A DNA stretch of 64,000 bases from Priestia megaterium (GTDB lineage Bacteria; Bacillota; Bacilli; Bacillales; Bacillaceae_H). The notes under the pieces are model-generated. The model was not told where the DNA came from. It saw nothing but the letters and a program-made list of their open reading frames with translations, and ran no database searches. Position 1 is the stretch's first letter; each line of letters starts with the position of its first letter. The position numbers and the translations under genes were made by a program. Shown here piece after piece: positions 16,954-24,721 of this stretch. The DNA lies in NCBI RefSeq assembly GCF_009497655.1, contig NZ_CP023317.1, positions 1,145,501 to 1,209,500 on the forward strand, given 5' to 3'.

Positions 16954-17443
16954 ATTCCTGAAGAAGTGAGGCTTTTAGCTTTTTGCGAGCGGCTTTTCCC
17001 CAGTTTTTAACGGCTCCCGTGGAAACTCCGTATTTGTAGGCAATATCTTTATACGAGTAGCCTTCTAGCAGATGTTCCAGTACATAGATTTTTTCTCTTC
17101 CCGTTAAGTGTTCGATATGCTGCTTAATAATTTCACTTTCTAGCGGAACGGGAAGAGCGTGATCTTCGTTTAGTGAAAGCAGGTTCTGCTCAGCCGGTGT
17201 TTCACGTTCTTCGTATAAAATGGTGCCTTTTAAATGAGAAAGAATCGTACCCCGCACGGTTGTGTAGGCATAAGCGGAAAAAGAGCCTTTGCTTTCATCG
17301 AATTTTTGATACGCTCTCCATAAACCAATTAACGCAATTTGATAATATTCGTCGTAGTCTTTGTAAATATGAAATTTTTTAATCATCGACACAATTAATG
17401 GATGAAAAGATGAAGCGATTTGATCAAACGAGCTTTTTTGCAT
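16952..17443 (-). CDS. Small sigma-70-family RNA polymerase sigma factor
   Basis: A 163-aa alternative sigma factor with region 2 (YQIALIGLWRAYQKFDESKG and SAYAYTTVRGTILSHLK, about residues 30-75) and region 4 (LTGREKIYVLEHLLEGYSYK then DIAYKYGVSTGAVKNWGKAA, about 110-158). There is no region 1.1 and no anti-sigma gene beside it. The ATG at 17443 is chosen because AAAAGGAA lies 7 bases upstream; an upstream in-frame ATG at 17536 has no good site and would add a non-family tail. The size and domain plan resemble staphylococcal SigH-like and Bacillus YvrI/YlaC-like factors. The pairing with comK suggests a link to competence, which is inference only. Confidence 0.82.
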   Translation of the reverse strand: MQKSSFDQIASSFHPLIVSMIKKFHIYKDYDEYYQIALIGLWRAYQKFDESKGSFSAYAYTTVRGTILSHLKGTILYEERETPAEQNLLSLNEDHALPVPLESEIIKQHIEHLTGREKIYVLEHLLEGYSYKDIAYKYGVSTGAVKNWGKAARKKLKASLLQE

Positions 17444-17680
17444 GTAGCATTCCTTTTTCAAAAACGCGTTTTTGCTGTATTCCGCCGGTATCTCTACTGT
17501 ACAAGGGGAAGATGACATGTGCGAATGAGCGTACATTATGTTTTCTTTTTAAGAAACGTGACGTAATTTCCCCGGAAACTTCACGTTTCGCTAGGAAATA
17601 TGCGAAGTATACGTGTATTTGTAGAGATTTTACGTACGAAAGGTCCCCCATTCCAAATTCTACTAATCTATACTATTTAT

Positions 17681-17803
17681 ATATCGATGTAGCAACTCTA
17701 CCATCACGGAAGAGCGGTGATGGTAGAGTTGCTAGACCTAAGCGGCAGTCACCCTCCCTTGCGGGTTTGCGCCTGCCGCATAGGTGAACCTTTTTGGGCA
17801 AAT
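17681..17803 (+). repeat. TATCGATGTAG structured repeat, copy A
   Basis: ATATCGATGTAG is followed by an 18-bp perfect stem (arms 17690-17707 and 17717-17734), then CTAGACCTAA, then a second stem CCTAAGCGGCAG/CTGCCGCATAGG (17737-17748, 17773-17784, one mismatch) enclosing CCC-TTGC-GGG. The conserved tail TGAACCTTTTTGGG follows. It lies about 105 bases upstream of the SGNH-like gene at 17908, on the same strand. See the finding on this family. Confidence 0.9.
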
Positions 17804-17907
17804 TCAGTGTAGTATTTTTGTGTTTGTCTCTTTGTTTATTCTATTGAATGTAAGTTGGGTGGGCAGAATATAGTTGGTTTTTAAAAAGTGGGTAAAGGGG
17901 AGATTGA

Positions 17908-18654
17908 ATGAAGGCGATGGTTGGGGTAAATGTGGCGGCGGCTGTTTTGTGCGGGGCGGTGATGTATGCGGGGACGCAGCACTGGCAGGAGCAAACGGAA
18001 GCGCAGGCAAGTGAAGTAAAAACTGCTGTTGTACATAAAGAAAAACAGTTTTCTGATGTATCTGCTTATACAAAAAATCTTCCAGACTTTATCACAAAGC
18101 AAATCCAGTCATCTATCGTAAATAAAAAGCCTCTGACTCTTGTAATTGCCACGTCCGCAAAGGAAACAGGGTGGCCACAGCAGTTAAAAAAAGAGCTAGC
18201 AGCTACATATGGACGTGATGTATTTACGGTCAAAACACTTTCATATGGTAACGGGACAACCGATGAGCTTTTATCCTCACATATTGCCGATCAAATTGAT
18301 CAACTTCAGCCAAACATTATTCTGTTTGAAGCACCTCTTAAAAATGATTATCAGCACCTTACGCTAGATGAGACGCTTGAAAATACAGACAAGCTAATTC
18401 ATCAGCTCAAAGACTTGAAAAAGACCCTTATGATTCAGCCTTCACAGCCATATATTTCACAAACCGAGTCCTATGAAGAAGGGGTAGAAGCGATCAGGGG
18501 AGTCTCTGAAGCAAACTGGGTATATTATATGAATCACTCGCTCATTTGGCCGTTTCATTTAGGCGAGTATATCAATAAAGACAGCGGTAATTTAACGAAA
18601 AAAGGAAATGAAGTGTGGGGAGAATATGTTGTGAATTGGTTTACAGGAGAATAA
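17908..18654 (+). CDS. Membrane-anchored SGNH/GDSL-hydrolase-like protein (paralogue B)
   Basis: A 248-aa relative of the protein at 4375-5154. It has an N-terminal signal anchor rich in Ala and Val (residues 3-20), then YTKNLPDF, LTLVIATSAKETGWP, NIILFEAPLKND, LMIQPSQPYIS, YYMNHSLIWP and TKKGNEVWGEYVVNWF. All blocks are collinear with paralogue A. The nucleophile block and the C-terminal Asp-His block of SGNH esterases are again altered, so the shared oddity is a property of this subfamily rather than decay of one copy. Likely extracytoplasmic, acting on a wall or capsule glycan. Start: AAAGGGGAG 6 bases before the ATG at 17908. Confidence 0.6.
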   Translation: MKAMVGVNVAAAVLCGAVMYAGTQHWQEQTEAQASEVKTAVVHKEKQFSDVSAYTKNLPDFITKQIQSSIVNKKPLTLVIATSAKETGWPQQLKKELAATYGRDVFTVKTLSYGNGTTDELLSSHIADQIDQLQPNIILFEAPLKNDYQHLTLDETLENTDKLIHQLKDLKKTLMIQPSQPYISQTESYEEGVEAIRGVSEANWVYYMNHSLIWPFHLGEYINKDSGNLTKKGNEVWGEYVVNWFTGE

Positions 18655-18696
18655 AAAACAAGCCCTCTTTCAAAAGAAAGAGGGCTTGTTTTTTAT
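18653..18696 (+). terminator. Terminator after SGNH-like gene B
   Basis: Strong AACAAGCCCTCTTT/AAAGAGGGCTTGTT stem with T-run. Confidence 0.93.
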
Positions 18697-18838
18697 AGTT
18701 TTATAAGATTATGACTTTTCCTCGTTTTATAGTAGTAGCTTTTTGTATCTCTACACTTATAAAGCTTAAAGCCAAAGATTTCTAAAGGAGTCCAAAGTTT
18801 TTTAATGTTTACGAGTGGCATGTTAATTCTCTGTTCTG

Positions 18839-18938
18839 TTCTTTATAAAGGTCTATATATTCATTATAAAGAATAAAAGAGTGATAGTAAATACTATAAA
18901 GAACGGTTTGTTTAAAAAATTCTTTATAAAGAATTTTT
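18839..18938. promoter_or_regulatory. Four spaced TTCTTTATAAAGAA-type palindromes upstream of nasD
   Basis: The best copy is a 24-bp perfect palindrome centred at 18926 (AATTCTTTATAAAGAATT core, 18918-18935). Related copies are TTCTTTATAAAGGT (18839-18852), TTCATTATAAAGAA (18860-18873) and a half-palindromic ACTATAAAGAA (near 18890-18903). Centres are 21, 30 and 30 bp apart, close to whole helical turns. They lie 330-420 bp before nasD. I do not recognise the cognate regulator. Confidence 0.6.
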
Positions 18939-19019
18939 AGGATTTTTATTTTTGACTTGTCAACATATAGGAGTGATTTTTATCATAGCTCAGGTTATTT
19001 ATTCTTGCTAAATTAATGT

Positions 19020-19035
19020 TGTGAAAAACATCACA
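19020..19035. promoter_or_regulatory. Fnr/CRP-type box upstream of nasD
   Basis: TGTGAaaaacaTCACA is an exact match to the TGTGA-N6-TCACA consensus of Bacillus Fnr and E. coli CRP. Nitrite reduction genes are a natural Fnr target. Its centre lies about 165 bp before the proposed start of transcription, unusually far for direct activation. Confidence 0.7.
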
Positions 19036-19134
19036 AAATAAAATGCAAAGGCTGATCCAAATTAAAACGTAATTAGACCACTTATTTTTTTTGCTTGCTG
19101 TTAAAGCAATGGAATCGCATACATACCATAACTG

Positions 19135-19151
19135 TGTTAGATAACCTAACA
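19135..19151. promoter_or_regulatory. TnrA box of the nasD promoter
   Basis: TGTTAGATAACCTAACA fits TGTNA-N7-TNACA exactly and sits in the longer palindrome GTGTTAG/CTAACAC (19134-19152). Its centre is about 50 bp upstream of the proposed transcription start, the usual activator position of TnrA under nitrogen limitation. Confidence 0.82.
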
Positions 19152-19157
19152 CATAAG

Positions 19158-19186
19158 TTGAACAATTCAGAAAATTCATATATCTT
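19158..19186 (+). promoter_or_regulatory. Core promoter of the nasDEF operon
   Basis: -35 TTGAAC (19158-19163), 17-bp spacer and -10 TATCTT (19181-19186), 76 bases before the nasD start. The weak -10 suits an activator-dependent promoter. Confidence 0.65.
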
Positions 19187-19196
19187 AAATATATCT
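19178..19196. promoter_or_regulatory. NsrR-type operator overlapping the nasD -10 region
   Basis: ATATATCTTAAATATATCT matches 18 of 19 positions of the ATRTATYTTAAATATAYAT consensus recalled for Bacillus NsrR. It covers the -10 box, so the nitric-oxide-sensing repressor would block initiation directly. In B. subtilis nasD is a known NsrR target. Confidence 0.75.
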
Positions 19197-19261
19197 TTAA
19201 AGATGCATAGAAAATATATCTTTGAAACAAGCAGGTATAGACGCCAGGGGAGGAATGGAAG

Positions 19262-21676
19262 ATGCAAAAAAAGAAACTCGTATTGATTGGAAATGGAATG
19301 GCTGGAGTTCGAGCGATTGAAGAAGTATTGAAGGTTTCAAACGAAGCGTTTGAAATTACGATTTTCGGAAGCGAGCCGCATCCGAACTATAATCGTATTT
19401 TACTGTCAAAAGTGCTGCAAGGAGATACGAATGTTGAAGATATTACGCTAAACGATTGGAACTGGTATCAAGAAAACAATATTACATTATATACGGGCGA
19501 AACAGTTACTAGTATTGATTCAGTAAAAAAAGAAGTAGCGACGAACAGCGGCAGAGTAGAATCATATGATGAATTAATTTTAGCAACGGGCTCTCTTCCT
19601 TTTATTCTTCCGATTCCAGGGTCTGATAAAAAAGGAGTTACGGCTTTTCGAGATATAAAAGACACGGATGAAATGCTGCAGGCTTCTCAGCAGTATAAAA
19701 AAGCAGCGGTCATTGGAGGCGGACTGCTTGGATTAGAAGCGGCGCGCGGTCTGTTAAATCTAGGGATGGATGTATCTGTGATTCATTTAGCTCCGTATTT
19801 AATGGAACGTCAGCTCGATCCAACAGCGGGCAAATTGCTTCAAAACGAATTAGAAAAACAAGGCATGAAATTTTTGCTTGAAAAACAAACGGCGGAAATC
19901 GTCGGCGATGAGCGAGTTGAAGGATTATCTTTTAAAGACGGGACGTTTTTAGAAGCTGATTTGGTCGTGATGGCCGTTGGAATTAAGCCAAACGTTCAGC
20001 TTGCAAAAGAAGCGGGACTTAATGTAAACCGAGGAATTGTTGTGAATGACTATATGCAAACGGATATTCCAAACATCTACGCGGTTGGAGAATGTGCAGA
20101 GCATAGAGGAATGGTATACGGACTGGTGGCACCTTTGTATGAACAAGGAAAAGCATTAGCAAAAGCGATTTGCGGGGCAGAAAAAGTGCCTTATGAAGGG
20201 TCAGTTTTATCCACGCAGCTAAAAGTATCAGGTGTTGAAGTGTTTTCGGCAGGGGATTTCACGGAAGATGAAGAGAAAAAAGCGATCAAAGTGTTCGATG
20301 AACAAGACGGCATTTATAAAAAGCTTGTTTTGCGAGGCAATCAAATCGTAGGAGCCGTTCTTTTTGGAGACAGCAGCGACGGAAATCGACTGTTTTCAAT
20401 GATTCAAAAGCAAGAAGATGTATCCGATGTAGCAAAAGTGTCAATTTTACAGCCTTCTGGCGGTAGCGCGGGTGAAAGCTTAGTAGCAAGCATGAGCGCC
20501 GATGATATTATTTGCGGCTGTAACGGCGTAACAAAAGGTACGATTGTGGAAGCTATCCAAAAACAAGGATGCTCATCGGTTGATGAAATCAAAGCTTGTA
20601 CAAGTGCCTCTCGTTCTTGCGGAGGATGTAAACCGCTTGTAGCGGAAGTGCTTCAGGATACGCTTGGCGCTGACTTTGACGCTACGGCTCAAAAAGAAGC
20701 GATTTGCGGCTGTACGACTCTGTCACGAGATGAAGTTGTCGAAGAAATTAAAGCAAAAGGCCTTTCGCATACGCGTGAAGTTATGAATGTACTCGGCTGG
20801 AACAATGAAGAAGGCTGTTCGAAATGCCGCCCGGCGCTGAATTATTATTTAGGTATGGTGAATCCGACCGGATACGTTGATGAACGCGAATCACGATTTG
20901 TGAATGAACGCATGCACGCGAATATTCAAAAAGACGGCACGTACTCTGTTGTTCCTCGCATGTACGGAGGCGTCACCAACGCAGAAGATTTACGAAAAAT
21001 TGCAGATGTTGTTGATAAATATGAAATTCCGCTCGTAAAAGTGACGGGTGGTCAGCGTCTTGATTTGTTTGGTGTCAAAAAAGAAGATTTGCCTAGCGTA
21101 TGGGAAGAGTTAGATATGCCTTCTGGCTACGCGTACGGTAAGTCGCTGCGAACGGTGAAAACATGCGTCGGCGAACAGTTTTGCCGTTTTGGCACGCAGG
21201 ATTCAATGGGCGTTGGAATTGCGCTTGAGAAAAAATTTGAAGGACTATGGACGCCTCATAAAGTGAAAATGGCTGTATCTGCTTGTCCAAGAAGCTGTGC
21301 TGAGTCAGGTATTAAAGATATTGGCTTTATTGGAATTGACGGCGGCTGGGAAATTTACGTGGGCGGAAATGGAGGTACACATCTTCGCGGCGGAGATCTG
21401 TTGTATAAAGTAAAAACAGACGAAGAATTGATGGACATTACAGGAGCTTATTTGCAGTATTACCGAGAAACGGCTAATTACTTAGAGCGTACGTCTGCAT
21501 GGATTGAGCGCATGGGACTTTCGCACATTCAGTCAGTGCTTGATGACGCTGAGACGAGAAGAGAGCTGAATATGCGTATGGACGAAGCGTTATCTACGTA
21601 CCGTGATCCTTGGAAAGAAATCGTCGAAAGCAAAAAGACGAAAAAAGAGCTGTTCGAAACAGTTGTCACATCATAA
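19262..21676 (+). CDS. nasD: Nitrite reductase [NAD(P)H] large subunit
   Basis: The catalytic subunit of cytoplasmic assimilatory nitrite reductase, reducing nitrite to ammonium. The 804-aa protein has an N-terminal FAD/NAD oxidoreductase half (GNGMAGVRAIEEV; GGGLLGLEAARGL near residue 150). Two BFD-type [2Fe-2S] segments follow (CGCNGVTKGT...CGGCKP and CGCTTLSRDE...GCSKCRP, about 415-525). The C-terminal siroheme/[4Fe-4S] domain carries CVGEQFC and CPRSC. All expected cysteines are present. GGGGAGG lies 8 bases before the ATG. It opens the operon nasD-nasE-nasF-nitrite channel and is controlled by the TnrA, NsrR and Fnr sites upstream. Confidence 0.96.
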   Translation: MQKKKLVLIGNGMAGVRAIEEVLKVSNEAFEITIFGSEPHPNYNRILLSKVLQGDTNVEDITLNDWNWYQENNITLYTGETVTSIDSVKKEVATNSGRVESYDELILATGSLPFILPIPGSDKKGVTAFRDIKDTDEMLQASQQYKKAAVIGGGLLGLEAARGLLNLGMDVSVIHLAPYLMERQLDPTAGKLLQNELEKQGMKFLLEKQTAEIVGDERVEGLSFKDGTFLEADLVVMAVGIKPNVQLAKEAGLNVNRGIVVNDYMQTDIPNIYAVGECAEHRGMVYGLVAPLYEQGKALAKAICGAEKVPYEGSVLSTQLKVSGVEVFSAGDFTEDEEKKAIKVFDEQDGIYKKLVLRGNQIVGAVLFGDSSDGNRLFSMIQKQEDVSDVAKVSILQPSGGSAGESLVASMSADDIICGCNGVTKGTIVEAIQKQGCSSVDEIKACTSASRSCGGCKPLVAEVLQDTLGADFDATAQKEAICGCTTLSRDEVVEEIKAKGLSHTREVMNVLGWNNEEGCSKCRPALNYYLGMVNPTGYVDERESRFVNERMHANIQKDGTYSVVPRMYGGVTNAEDLRKIADVVDKYEIPLVKVTGGQRLDLFGVKKEDLPSVWEELDMPSGYAYGKSLRTVKTCVGEQFCRFGTQDSMGVGIALEKKFEGLWTPHKVKMAVSACPRSCAESGIKDIGFIGIDGGWEIYVGGNGGTHLRGGDLLYKVKTDEELMDITGAYLQYYRETANYLERTSAWIERMGLSHIQSVLDDAETRRELNMRMDEALSTYRDPWKEIVESKKTKKELFETVVTS

Positions 21677-21694
21677 AGCTGGGGGGAAATAAAA

Positions 21695-22021
21695 ATGGTG
21701 AATAAAAACATTACAAAAGTATGCGTAGGATCGATTCATGATTTTCCAGTAAGCCTGGGTAAAACAGTGAAAGCAAACGGAAAAGAAATTGCGGTGTTTA
21801 AGCTATCAAGCGGAAAAATCCGGGCAATTGAAAATCGCTGTCCGCATAAAGGCGGGGTGCTAAGTGAAGGAATCGTGAGCGGCGACTCGGTGTTTTGTCC
21901 GATGCACGACTGGAAAATTTGCTTGCATGACGGTAACGTACAAGAGCCTGATAGCGGATGTGTAGACACGTACGAAGCGTCTGTTGAAGGAGATTTGCTG
22001 TATCTTTTAATTGAAGAATAA
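21695..22021 (+). CDS. nasE: Nitrite reductase [NAD(P)H] small subunit, Rieske-like
   Basis: The 108-aa small subunit of the NADH-dependent nitrite reductase. It has a Rieske-type [2Fe-2S] fold with CPHKGG and CPMHDWKI carrying two Cys and two His ligands at the expected spacing (about residues 46-69). This is unusual only in that some NirD homologues lack these ligands; here they are complete. GGGGGGAA precedes the ATG, 18 bases after nasD. A stable hairpin follows before nasF. Confidence 0.94.
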   Translation: MVNKNITKVCVGSIHDFPVSLGKTVKANGKEIAVFKLSSGKIRAIENRCPHKGGVLSEGIVSGDSVFCPMHDWKICLHDGNVQEPDSGCVDTYEASVEGDLLYLLIEE

Positions 22022-22026
22022 GTACC

Positions 22027-22053
22027 GTGGCGCGTTGACTTTCAACGCGCCAC
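22027..22053 (+). other. Intra-operon hairpin between nasE and nasF
   Basis: Perfect 12-bp GC-rich stem GTGGCGCGTTGA/TCAACGCGCCAC with a 3-base loop and no T-tail (A-rich sequence follows). It is more likely an mRNA processing or stability element setting nasDE above nasF than a terminator. Confidence 0.7.
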
Positions 22054-22092
22054 AAAAATTCAAGGGGACACACTAAAAGGAGCGAAGCAAAA

Positions 22093-22863
22093 ATGAGAAC
22101 AGGAAAAGTGTACATTGTAGGAGCCGGACCAGGAGATCCAGATTTGCTAACGATAAAAGCAGCCAAATGTTTAGAAAAAGCAGACGTTATTTTATATGAC
22201 CGATTAGTGAACCCTGTTCTTCTTCAGTATGCAAAAGAAGGAACGGAACTCGTCTACTGCGGGAAAAAGCCTGGTGATCACTGCGTTTCTCAAGAGGACA
22301 TTCATGATTTACTTGTATTCTACGCAAGAAAAGGAAGCACCGTCGTGCGGTTAAAAGGCGGAGATCCGTTTATTTTCGGAAGAGGCGGGGAAGAAGCAGA
22401 AGTGCTCGTTCAGAATGGAATTCCATTTGAAGTCGTTCCGGGTATTACAGCAGGCATCGCGGCACCGGCCTATGCTGGAATTCCTGTGACCCATCGTGAG
22501 CTGAGCCGTTCGTTTGCCGTTGTGACGGGACACTGCTTGAGCGGCAAGCCGGAAAGTATTCGCTGGGAGCATTTAGCAAAAGGAGTTGATACGCTTGCGA
22601 TTTATATGGGCGTTAAAAACTTGCCTTATATTTGCCGTCAGCTTTTAGAAGCGGGGAAAAGCGCAGATACGCCGGTTGCTCTTATTGAACAAGGCACGTC
22701 TGTTTATCAGCGCACGGTTACAGGCACTCTTGGTACAATCGTAGATACGGCTGCTGAACAGCAAGTGAGTAATCCCGCGATGATTGTGATTGGTGAAGTG
22801 GTGAAGCAAGCTTCTGCTCTTTCTTGGTTTTTGGAAAAAACAGAAGAAAAAGTATGCGTCTAG
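22093..22863 (+). CDS. nasF: Uroporphyrinogen-III C-methyltransferase (SUMT)
   Basis: It makes precorrin-2 from uroporphyrinogen III with two S-adenosylmethionine, the first step to the siroheme of nitrite reductase. The 256-aa single-domain enzyme has the SUMT signature VYIVGAGPGDPDLLTIKA at the N-terminus and VVRLKGGDPFIFGRGGEEAE near residues 78-97, with PGITAGIAAPAYAGIPVTHR next. There is no fused CysG-type dehydrogenase/ferrochelatase domain, so those steps are encoded elsewhere. AAAAGGAGCG lies 9 bases before the ATG. The operon position fits B. subtilis nasF. Confidence 0.94.
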   Translation: MRTGKVYIVGAGPGDPDLLTIKAAKCLEKADVILYDRLVNPVLLQYAKEGTELVYCGKKPGDHCVSQEDIHDLLVFYARKGSTVVRLKGGDPFIFGRGGEEAEVLVQNGIPFEVVPGITAGIAAPAYAGIPVTHRELSRSFAVVTGHCLSGKPESIRWEHLAKGVDTLAIYMGVKNLPYICRQLLEAGKSADTPVALIEQGTSVYQRTVTGTLGTIVDTAAEQQVSNPAMIVIGEVVKQASALSWFLEKTEEKVCV

Positions 22864-22887
22864 TATGAATAAAAGGAGGGAACGCTT

Positions 22888-23724
22888 TTGCTTAAGAATT
22901 CACTGCAGTCAATGAATGAGTTAGCCCGTGAAAAAACGAAGCTTGTGAATGATCATTTACCGAGTTATTTGCTGTTAGCTGTACTAGCGGGTGCTTACGT
23001 GGGACTTGGCGTTATATTAGCTCTATCGGTAGGAGCGCCTTTAGCTTCTGCTTCTTTACCGGTCGTTTCTCTTGTGATGGGGTTATCTTTTGCTGTTGCT
23101 CTCCTGCTTGTTGTATTTGCAGGAGCTGAATTGTTTACGGGGAATCATATGGTTTATACGGTCAGTACGCTATCAGGAGTCACCACATGGAAAGATACGT
23201 TCAAAAACTGGACGTGGTGTTTTATCGGAAATGCGATAGGAGCATTTGGGCTTTGTTTGTTAATTACGGGAACCGGTTTGTTTAAAGGAATTGAACTCAA
23301 TCATTTACTCATGACGCTGGCAGCTAAAAAAATGAATTTGCCGGTCAGTGAATTGTTTTTTCGCGGCATCCTTTGCAACTGGCTTGTTTGTCTGGCGATT
23401 TGGACGGCTTCGCGCACTAAAAGTGATGCGGCAAAGATCATGCTTATTTTCTGGATGCTATTTGCATTTGTTGCTTCAGGATACGAGCACAGCGTGGCAA
23501 ATATGACGTTTCTTGGCCTGGCTTTACTGCTTCCGCATCCCAATACGATTTCGGCTGCTGGCCTATTTCATAATTTAATTCCTGTTACGCTCGGAAACAT
23601 CGTAGGGGGAGGCCTGTTTGTAGGAAGCATTTACTGGTTTGTGAATGCTAGGCAGCTAAAAGAAGCTAAAAAACAGCCGGCTGCTCTCTCAGCTGATTTG
23701 GATTCTGCTAAACTGTCTAAATAG
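22888..23724 (+). CDS. Formate/nitrite transporter (FNT) family channel
   Basis: A 278-aa pentameric-type channel with six hydrophobic segments. Family features are visible: GAELFTGNHMVYTV (the first FNT loop), FRGILCNWLVCLAIW (the second) and SGYEHSVANM, with the pore histidine. In this operon it most likely imports or exports nitrite (NirC role). TTG at 22888 is the best start because AAAGGAGGG ends 7 bases upstream; 24 bases separate it from nasF. Nitrite handling is inferred from context, since formate cannot be excluded. Confidence 0.9.
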   Translation: MLKNSLQSMNELAREKTKLVNDHLPSYLLLAVLAGAYVGLGVILALSVGAPLASASLPVVSLVMGLSFAVALLLVVFAGAELFTGNHMVYTVSTLSGVTTWKDTFKNWTWCFIGNAIGAFGLCLLITGTGLFKGIELNHLLMTLAAKKMNLPVSELFFRGILCNWLVCLAIWTASRTKSDAAKIMLIFWMLFAFVASGYEHSVANMTFLGLALLLPHPNTISAAGLFHNLIPVTLGNIVGGGLFVGSIYWFVNARQLKEAKKQPAALSADLDSAKLSK

Positions 23725-23796
23725 CAAAAACCGCTCTTTGTACCATATAGTCTGCTTTTAAAGCCATCATAACGGTATTTTAGAGCGGTTTTCTTC
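23725..23796 (+). terminator. Terminator of the nas operon
   Basis: AAAACCGCTCT and AGAGCGGTTTT pair over a long inner loop (with internal pairing) and are followed by TCTTCT. Confidence 0.65.
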
Positions 23797-23939
23797 TATA
23801 TAATATAAACTGCTTAAAGCGTATTCACATCTGTACGTATCGAACAAGCAGTATTGTTCTTCATTTTATAGAAACAGGAAGTCTGTGAGAATTGAATCCG
23901 GACAGATTCTGTTGAAATGAATGTGTGAGGTTGCAGATA

Positions 23940-24266
23940 TCATCGAAGAGGCAGAGGGCATCTTAGAATTTTAATGTTGTTTGGCATTTTATGCTCTTTT
24001 TGAGCTTTTTTAAAGCAGTTGTACATTGCTTTGCTGCCTAAATGATTAGCGGAGTGAATCGTAATTCGATCGGCATATAAATGATGCTTTACCATAAAAT
24101 GCACGAGCGTTAATCCATTCCGTGTCTTGCTGAGTAAATCGTGATCGAGTGACAAATGTTCAACCTCGAATGATCTTAGCAGATCAATACATTCGTCAAT
24201 CGTTTCGGCTAAAACATGACCGTCAGGGCACTTGCGATAGTCGTCTAGAAAAACATTGATTTTCAT
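23940..24266 (-). CDS. Cyclic-phosphate processing receiver-domain protein
   Basis: A 108-aa stand-alone domain resembling the cREC (cyclic-phosphate processing receiver) family, often mislabelled as a cell-division protein. Signature pieces are INVFLDDYRKCPDGH at the N-terminus, the conserved SLDHDL near residue 40, and RITIHSANHLGSKAM near residue 70. In related systems it is found with RNA repair or ligase genes; none lies nearby, and the gene stands alone between two plus-strand units. AAGGGAG lies 7 bases before the ATG. Biochemical function here is unknown. Confidence 0.7.
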   Translation of the reverse strand: MKINVFLDDYRKCPDGHVLAETIDECIDLLRSFEVEHLSLDHDLLSKTRNGLTLVHFMVKHHLYADRITIHSANHLGSKAMYNCFKKAQKEHKMPNNIKILRCPLPLR

Positions 24267-24721
24267 GACTGATTCTCCCTTCCTTGCCTTGTATTTAGTG
24301 TAACATACATAATGTCATATACCTACCTAAGTCTATTCGACACGTTTTAAGCTATTCCTTCTTAAATAGGGGTAAAAACACGAATTTTTATCATTATTTG
24401 CATATTCACGGCGAATAAACAGGAAATAAGGAAAGAGATGTCGAACGAAAAGTGAATAGATAAACAGTTTAAACTGGAAATTAACTTTTTTTATTCTGTG
24501 ATCTTTGTTTAACAAGGTCATTTAAATCCCAGATTTGACAAGGGATGGAAAAGGTTTAATGAATAAAAGATTGTGAGAAAAAAACGATAATTTGCGATTT
24601 TTTTAAAATAAATTGGAAATTTCTCTTTACGAAAAAGATGTTTGGGACGTATAATTTGATTTAAGGATTTTTTGGAACATAGTATGACAATATGACAAAA
24701 AAGAAAAGTAAGGTGAATAGA
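24267..24721 (+). promoter_or_regulatory. 455-bp intergenic region with sugar-kinase promoter
   Basis: A promoter candidate is TTTACG (24626-24631), 18-bp spacer and TATAAT (24650-24655), giving a leader of about 60 bases before the kinase start. Upstream of that the region is A/T-rich and I see no other gene or clear operator. Confidence 0.55.

Noticed and set aside
18946-19230. Minus-strand 94-codon frame in the nas control region
   Set aside because: No ribosome binding site, no family resemblance, and it overlaps recognisable TnrA, NsrR and promoter elements.
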